Assembly: GCA_017541465.1 (NCBI GenBank) | Contig: JAFXYZ010000059.1 | Coordinates: 1 to 39,436 of the forward strand | DNA length: 39,436 bases | Reading direction: 5' to 3' | DNA from: a bacterium | GTDB taxonomy: Bacteria; Cyanobacteriota; Vampirovibrionia; Gastranaerophilales; Gastranaerophilaceae | Shown here: one piece after another, positions 34,894-39,436 of the stretch | Position numbering within the stretch: position 1 is the first letter of the stretch | Layout: every line of letters begins with the position of its first letter | Translations under genes and position numbers: made by a program | The notes under the pieces: generated by a model | Database searches by the model: none | What the model saw: only the letters and a program-made list of their open reading frames with translations | Told to the model about the DNA's origin: nothing

Positions 34894-34916
34894 TGGTACT
34901 CTCGGGGGAATTCGAA
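34894..34916 (-). other. tRNA 3'-end fragment, likely attachment site (attL) of an integrated element
   Basis: The minus strand reads TTCGAATTCCCCC then GAGAGTACCA: T-loop, 3' side of the T-stem, acceptor strand, discriminator A and CCA. The bases before it (TGAGT) cannot pair with the T-stem, so the match to a tRNA stops sharply at the T-loop. A terminator follows. This is the pattern left when an element inserts into a tRNA 3' end. The intact tRNA should be at the element's other end, outside the window. tRNA identity not determined. Confidence 0.55.
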
Positions 34917-35181
34917 ACTCAAAAAAGAATAAATATACCCTATGAAATATAATATCTGACCTTAATTTATAAAATAATACACCTGTTTGTAAACATACTA
35001 TGGCTACATATAGGCTACATGAAATTTATCTATTTGTATGTATATATTTTTTTAGATTTGATATTTTTCCTGCTAAATTTACCTTTTTTCAATAAATATC
35101 ATTAGATACTTAGGATTGCTTGTTCATTTCTTTTACATTTCAGAATATTTATTTTTCTATTAATTTTGAATAAACATGCTT
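34917..35181. other. AT-rich noncoding stretch at the island's left end
   Basis: No supported gene here; short frames are AT-rich noise. It contains the direct repeat GGCTACAT at 35002 and 35013 and lies directly behind the recombinase gene, the usual place for recombinase arm sites. Confidence 0.5.
35002..35020. repeat. Direct repeat GGCTACAT, 11-base period
   Basis: Two identical octamers at 35002-35009 and 35013-35020, one helical turn apart, near the left end of the element. Candidate binding sites for the recombinase or an accessory factor. Confidence 0.5.
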
Positions 35182-35736
35182 TTACAATTCAAAACTAGAA
35201 TATGATATGTCTATTTCTTCTTGCGATATTCCTATATATCTTAATGTAATTGCAGGAGATGAATGGTTTAATATACATTGAAGAAGTGCAACATCATTAA
35301 ACTTTTTATAATGATGGTAGCCAAAAGTTTTTCGCATTGTGTGTGTACCTATTGCACCGACATCTAGGTTTAATGTATTTACTGCTTCATTAAGAAAGCG
35401 ATAAACAACAGAACGGTGCATTCTTGAACCTTTATCACCTAAAAATAATGGTGTGTTCAATCTGTGTGTAGATGTGTTTTTTAAGTATTCATTTATTAGT
35501 TGTTTTAGTTTATTGTTTAGTGGAAATTTTTTGTATTTACCTGTCTTTTTTTCTCTAATAACAATATTTTGTTTATCTTTAACATCACCAATATTTAAGG
35601 CTAATATATCAGATACTCTTAAACCTGTATTAATTCCAAAGGCAAATATCAGCCTATTTCTTTGGTTTGTTTTTGCTAAAAATGTTTCTATTTCTGAAAT
35701 ATGTTCTTTTTTACGGATAGGTTCAACTATGTTCAT
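35182..35736 (-). CDS. Tyrosine recombinase, catalytic domain only
   Basis: A 184-residue site-specific recombinase. Catalytic residues are visible: Arg in GINTGLRVSDILAL (about 40), Lys in REKKTGKYKKFP (about 64), the H-x-x-R box in THTMRKTFGYH (about 132-135), the second His in LNHSSPAITLRYIG, and the nucleophile Tyr in LRYIG (about 167). The usual N-terminal core-binding domain of about 100 residues is missing, so it is half the size of phage integrases. AAAGGAG precedes the ATG. It points toward the tRNA remnant at the element's edge, so it is the likely integrase; a local invertase is the alternative. Confidence 0.88.
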   Translation of the reverse strand: MNIVEPIRKKEHISEIETFLAKTNQRNRLIFAFGINTGLRVSDILALNIGDVKDKQNIVIREKKTGKYKKFPLNNKLKQLINEYLKNTSTHRLNTPLFLGDKGSRMHRSVVYRFLNEAVNTLNLDVGAIGTHTMRKTFGYHHYKKFNDVALLQCILNHSSPAITLRYIGISQEEIDISYSSFEL

Positions 35737-35840
35737 TTTTTATCTCCTTTAATTAAATTAAAAAAGATAAAAGTTTTCTGAAACATTATATCCATAAAGG
35801 CGCAACCCTTTTATATCTTTACTTTTTCTTTTAGTCTTTT

Positions 35841-35868
35841 TTGTAAAAAAGAACTTATAGCCTATTAT
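35841..35868 (+). promoter_or_regulatory. Promoter of the restriction-modification operon
   Basis: TTGTAA (35841-35846), 16-base spacer, TATTAT (35863-35868). It is framed by two related blocks at 35788-35800 and 35881-35893 that form an imperfect inverted repeat (11 of 13 bases). Confidence 0.5.
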
Positions 35869-35912
35869 ACTTCAGAAAGTCCATAATGGATATTAAGATG
35901 CAATAAAGGCAA

Positions 35913-35928
35913 ACCCCTAAAGTGGGGT
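35913..35928 (+). promoter_or_regulatory. Hairpin over the mod ribosome binding site
   Basis: ACCCC-TAAAGT-GGGGT pairs the only G-rich (Shine-Dalgarno-like) stretch before the mod start codon, ending four bases before the ATG at 35933. It could damp translation of the methylase-endonuclease operon. Confidence 0.45.
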
Positions 35929-35932
35929 ATTT

Positions 35933-37561
35933 ATGTTAGCAGAGAGCAGAGAACAGCTTATTGCAGAAATTGATAGACGATTAGAAGATAAATTAATTGA
36001 ACAAAAAAATGCTGATTTATTAAAACGATTAATTAAAAATGCTGAAACTTTGTCAGATGCTATTGATATTGCTGAATTAGGCACAACTTGGAAGAGAACA
36101 GGGTTTCATTTCGATAAACGATTAGAAGGTCAAAAAGGGAATACCATTAAATATTTTAAAAAGAATGAAGATTTGAGCTTTTCTGATGGAAAAGGCGGTG
36201 TTATACATAAACTTATTATTGGAGATAATTATGATGCTTTGCTAAATCTTTTAATAGAATATCGTGGAAGAATTGATGTAATTTACATAGACCCACCTTA
36301 TGGTAAAGATTCTATGGGACAATTTGCTGATACAAATTATAATAATGCAATCACTAGAGATAATCTTCTTTCAATGTTATATCCTCGTTTGATTTTAGCA
36401 AAACAACTTTTATCAGTAGATGGCGCCATTTTTGTAAGTATTGATGATAAAAACCAAGCTTATGTTAAATGTTTAATGGATGAAATTTTTCGTGAAAATA
36501 ATTTCATTGCTTGCGCACCAAGAAAAACCGGTGCAGGTGATGCTGCAACAAGAGGTGATTCTGAGTTAAGAAAACCTTATGACTATGTATTGATTTATTC
36601 TAATTCTAGGGTAGAAGTATCTTTGAATAAAAAAATTGTTGGAGAAAAACAATACCCATTATCTGATAAACTTGGGTCATATTATTTAGCACAATTTCAA
36701 GCATCGGGTTCTGATAGTACAAGAAAAGCAAGACCTAAATTATATTACTCTATTTTTTTACAAGAAGATGGTTCACTTTCGCTAAATAGAAATTTAATGA
36801 CTATAAAAGAATTATTACCCTCAAAAGTTAATGGTGAAGATGGAAGATGGATGTGGAGCAAAGAAAAATTTGAAACCTCTGCAAAAAATGAATTAGTTTA
36901 TGATGGAGATAAATTAAAAAGAAAAGTTTATTATGATGAAAGCAAAGACCAAAATAAATACCAAGTTGAAAAAGCTTTTTTTGATGATTCATCTTTTAGA
37001 AATGCAGAAGGCACAAATTTACTTAATTCGATTATTGGAAAGGGATTATTTAAAAATCCAAAACCTGTCGGGTTAATAAAACATTTAATTAATTTAATAT
37101 CAAACGAAGATTCAATAATTTTAGACTTTTTTGCAGGTTCAGGAACAACGGGACAAGCAGTATTGGAACTTAATAAAGAAGATGATGGGAAACGACAATT
37201 TATTTTATGTACATTAAACGAAATTACTGATATAAACCCTAATGGAGTTGCTTACGATGTAACATCAAAAAGGTTGAAAAGAGTTATGGCAGGTATTTGT
37301 TATGATGAAACATCTGATTTTGAATGGATTAAAAAAAATGAACCTTATGGTGGAACTCTTGATGTTTATGAAATAGAATCCGTATCAAATGCTGAGAATA
37401 CAAAGGGGAAAACAGCTTTTGATGTCATTGATGAAACTCTTTACGGAAAAGAAAAATTTAAAACTTTAAAAGATAAAATTGATTGGGTATGTAGTAATTT
37501 TGATGGTACTCAAAGAATAATTGAATCTGATGAAGATTGGGTAAAAAGGTTGGGTGTCTAA
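35933..37561 (+). CDS. mod: Type III restriction-modification methyltransferase (Mod)
   Basis: A 542-residue adenine-N6 DNA methyltransferase and specificity subunit. Motif IV is DPPY at 120-123 and motif I is DFFAGSGTT at 398-406; with IV before I this is the beta class typical of Mod. The region between (about 190-370) holds the variable target-recognition domain. The C-terminus has NEITDINPNGVAYDVTSKRL and a tail that probably contacts Res. Res follows after two bases. A/T-rich codon use sets it apart from host genes. The weak ribosome binding site lies within a hairpin. The target sequence cannot be read from the protein. Confidence 0.92.
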   Translation: MLAESREQLIAEIDRRLEDKLIEQKNADLLKRLIKNAETLSDAIDIAELGTTWKRTGFHFDKRLEGQKGNTIKYFKKNEDLSFSDGKGGVIHKLIIGDNYDALLNLLIEYRGRIDVIYIDPPYGKDSMGQFADTNYNNAITRDNLLSMLYPRLILAKQLLSVDGAIFVSIDDKNQAYVKCLMDEIFRENNFIACAPRKTGAGDAATRGDSELRKPYDYVLIYSNSRVEVSLNKKIVGEKQYPLSDKLGSYYLAQFQASGSDSTRKARPKLYYSIFLQEDGSLSLNRNLMTIKELLPSKVNGEDGRWMWSKEKFETSAKNELVYDGDKLKRKVYYDESKDQNKYQVEKAFFDDSSFRNAEGTNLLNSIIGKGLFKNPKPVGLIKHLINLISNEDSIILDFFAGSGTTGQAVLELNKEDDGKRQFILCTLNEITDINPNGVAYDVTSKRLKRVMAGICYDETSDFEWIKKNEPYGGTLDVYEIESVSNAENTKGKTAFDVIDETLYGKEKFKTLKDKIDWVCSNFDGTQRIIESDEDWVKRLGV

Positions 37562-37563
37562 GA

Positions 37564-39436
37564 ATGCTAAAAGATGTTATAGACCTTCAACAAAATGCTG
37601 TTACTAAATTAATTGAATTAATTAATTTAGATAAAAAAGATGAAATTACTTTTAAAGCTCCGACAGGTAGTGGTAAGACTTATATGATGGCTGATTTTAT
37701 GAATCAGATTATATCGGAGAACTCTAATGTAATATTTTTGGTATCTACATTATCAAAAGGCAATCTTGCAGGACAAAATTATGATAAATTTATACAGTAT
37801 GCAGATAATGGTAATTTTCCATATTTAAAACCATATCTTATAAATACAGAAATAACGGGCGAAGAAAGTTTGTTTATTCCAACCGACTATAATGTATATA
37901 TTTTACCACGAGACTTATATAAAAAAGGCGGTCGGTTAATGGATGGAGCAATGTTAAATTTTTTAAATTCAATGACAAGTTCTTTAAATGGTTTAAATAA
38001 AAAAATATATTTAATTAAAGATGAATGTCATATTGCAACATCAAATCTTGATTCTATATCTGAATCACATTTCAATAAAATAATAAATTTTTCTGCAACT
38101 CCTAATTTAAAGAGAGGGCAAGCTCCTGATGTTGAAATAACAGAAGATGAGGCTGTTCAAGCAAAACTGATAAAACAAGTAGAAATTGTTGAAGATGAAT
38201 ATGATGTTGATGATGCTTTAAATAAGCTAGAAGAAATAAAAGATGATTATATTAATCTTTTAGGTGTTAATCCCTGTTTAATAATTCAAATATCTAATAA
38301 AGATAAAGCATACGATGAATTATCAAACAATGTCTTTTCAGCATTGTCTAAACATCAGAAATTAAAATGGATGCTTATATTAGATAAAGAATCAGATTGT
38401 AATACTAATGATGTTTTTAAATCAAAAAAACTACCTGTTAGTAAATGGAAAAATTATGCAAAAGAAGATAAATCCACAATAGATGTTATTATTTTCAAAA
38501 TGGTAATTTCAGAAGGTTGGGATATTCCAAGAGCTTGTATGTTATGTCAAGTAAGAAAATCACAAAGCGAACAACTCGACAAACAGGTTATGGGTAGAGT
38601 ACGGAGAAACCCTAGATTATTAGATTTTGAAAATTTATCAGAAAAAGCTCAAAAACTTGCAACAACAGCTTGGGTTTGGGGAATGTCAGAGGAAGGTAAA
38701 GGGAAAAGTTACGCTGTTAAATTATTTGATGAACCCTCTGATATTACAAATGTAGTTAAACTTAAAACAACACGCTTGAAGAAATTAACAGAAAAAGTAG
38801 ATTTCAATTTGAACAAATTTATTGATTCACAAGATAATTTACCTAAATGCTCTAATATTTTTGAGCTTTATAGAAAATTGAATAAAAGTGATGATAGTAT
38901 AAAACAAATGTGTTATGAGTATGCTGATATGGTAGATAAATGGTGGAAATTTAATGATAATATTGATGCCATAATAATAGAAAGTAATAAATATACCTGT
39001 GATTATAGCAAAAGTATGGAAATTGTTAAAGATGAACAAGGTAAAGAAAAATTGACTTCTTTCCCTGAAGCTTCTTTTTATATTGATAATGAAAACTATG
39101 TTCCAATTTCTGATTGGGTATGGAAAAAGAAGAATGGTTCAAAAACCTTTTCTTTTGATAGTAATGCCGAAATGGAATGGGCGAGAATATTAGAAAAATT
39201 ATCAATGATGGTTAATTGTAATAATCAAAAAGTTATTAAACAAATTATTTGTGGAAAAAGTAATCCTAATGCAAAAAATTTGTTAAAAGATGTATTATCT
39301 GAAAAAATTAATCCTACTGAAAAATTCTTATGGGGTAAAAACTATATAACTAACTCTGAGATTAAATATGAATATTATCTTGACGGAACTCATTTTTCAT
39401 ACCCTGATTTTATTATGATGGATAGTTATGGAAGAA
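37564..39436 (+). CDS. res: Type III restriction endonuclease subunit (Res), 3' partial
   Basis: The frame is open from ATG 37564 to the window end (624 codons, no stop). SF2 ATPase motifs are intact: Walker A APTGSGKT at 32-39, DECH at 153-156, SATP at 177-180, EGWDIPRA, and motif VI Q-x2-GRVRR (341-348). Near the end, DSNAEMEWARILEKL and SYPDFIMMD begin the PD-(D/E)xK nuclease domain; the catalytic E-x-K lies beyond the window. Together with Mod it forms the translocating complex that cuts unmodified DNA. Family members usually have 900-1000 residues, so about a third may be missing here. The start is two bases after the mod stop. Confidence 0.93.
   Translation, partial: MLKDVIDLQQNAVTKLIELINLDKKDEITFKAPTGSGKTYMMADFMNQIISENSNVIFLVSTLSKGNLAGQNYDKFIQYADNGNFPYLKPYLINTEITGEESLFIPTDYNVYILPRDLYKKGGRLMDGAMLNFLNSMTSSLNGLNKKIYLIKDECHIATSNLDSISESHFNKIINFSATPNLKRGQAPDVEITEDEAVQAKLIKQVEIVEDEYDVDDALNKLEEIKDDYINLLGVNPCLIIQISNKDKAYDELSNNVFSALSKHQKLKWMLILDKESDCNTNDVFKSKKLPVSKWKNYAKEDKSTIDVIIFKMVISEGWDIPRACMLCQVRKSQSEQLDKQVMGRVRRNPRLLDFENLSEKAQKLATTAWVWGMSEEGKGKSYAVKLFDEPSDITNVVKLKTTRLKKLTEKVDFNLNKFIDSQDNLPKCSNIFELYRKLNKSDDSIKQMCYEYADMVDKWWKFNDNIDAIIIESNKYTCDYSKSMEIVKDEQGKEKLTSFPEASFYIDNENYVPISDWVWKKKNGSKTFSFDSNAEMEWARILEKLSMMVNCNNQKVIKQIICGKSNPNAKNLLKDVLSEKINPTEKFLWGKNYITNSEIKYEYYLDGTHFSYPDFIMMDSYGR

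Larger units (their letters stand above)
34894..39436. mobile_element. Left part of an integrated genomic island with type III restriction-modification
   Basis: The stretch runs from a tRNA 3' remnant through a tyrosine recombinase to a type III mod/res pair and is open at the window end. Composition shifts to clearly more A/T, with codons ending almost only in A or T, unlike the host genes that often use C and G in third position. Gene content, boundary and composition agree on horizontal gain. Extent, mobility and right end are unknown. Confidence 0.7.

Noticed and set aside
35933-37561. Phase-variation repeat in mod
   Set aside because: Only A runs of seven to eight were seen; no long simple repeat as in phase-variable mod genes.
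38839-39039. Minus-strand 66-residue hydrophobic frame
   Set aside because: It lies within the res frame and is an AT-rich shadow.
1-39436. CRISPR array, rRNA or complete tRNA
   Set aside because: No regularly spaced repeats, no rRNA-like stretch and no full cloverleaf was found on reading; only the tRNA 3' fragment at 34894.

Overview
Organism. The window reads like the chromosome of an anaerobic, didermic, low-GC gut bacterium. The best guess is a Vampirovibrionia/Melainabacteria lineage such as Gastranaerophilales. The reasons are a TolC-type outer-membrane protein (outer membrane), rubrerythrin, rubredoxin and a one-cluster ferredoxin (anaerobe), glycogen enzymes, and several proteins that carry a short N-terminal leader ending in a Ser-Phe-Gly/Ala-type motif, which I associate with that lineage. 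This placement is inference. No rRNA or complete tRNA gene was seen to test it.

Layout. 1-4128: the 3' part of a Na/phosphate cotransporter gene, then a divergent pair of glycosyltransferases (a GT-C membrane enzyme and a polyprenyl-phosphate-sugar-synthase-like GT2). 4188-7981: TolC-like efflux protein, double-SIS isomerase-like protein, ferredoxin, endonuclease III and a small unknown protein. 8097-17301: cysteinyl-tRNA synthetase, a very large GH13 amylase-like protein, two small lineage-type proteins, and a degenerate SF2 helicase with membrane segments. 17420-25302: 5'-nucleotidase-like metallophosphatase, M49-like metallopeptidase, a small protein, then dprA-topA-aroE. 25376-29106: a 32-residue membrane peptide missed by ordinary gene calling, a zinc-ribbon protein, rpsL-rpsG, a membrane protein and rubrerythrin. 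29217-33774: an unusually long, apparently tail-anchored glycogen synthase and a nucleotide-sugar pyrophosphorylase-like protein. 34002-34862: rubredoxin and a stand-alone protein resembling the cytoplasmic domain of the flagellar/type III export gate FlhA.

Island. From about 34894 base composition and codon use change to markedly more AT-rich. A 23-base tRNA 3'-end fragment on the minus strand sits beside an intrinsic terminator. It is followed by a catalytic-domain-only tyrosine recombinase and a type III restriction-modification pair (mod complete, res cut by the window end). This is the left end of an integrated element; the right end and the intact tRNA gene should lie beyond the window.

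How the genes fit together. The amylase-like protein, glycogen synthase and pyrophosphorylase-like protein form a storage-polysaccharide set that shares the N-terminal leader motif, and the synthase adds a C-terminal membrane anchor. This suggests, as a hypothesis, spatial organisation of glycogen metabolism. Rubrerythrin and rubredoxin fit peroxide detoxification. Several genes (tolC-like, SIS, nth, dprA, the helicase-like gene) lack a Shine-Dalgarno sequence and instead have a -10-like box 6-8 bases before the start codon, suggesting leaderless transcripts.
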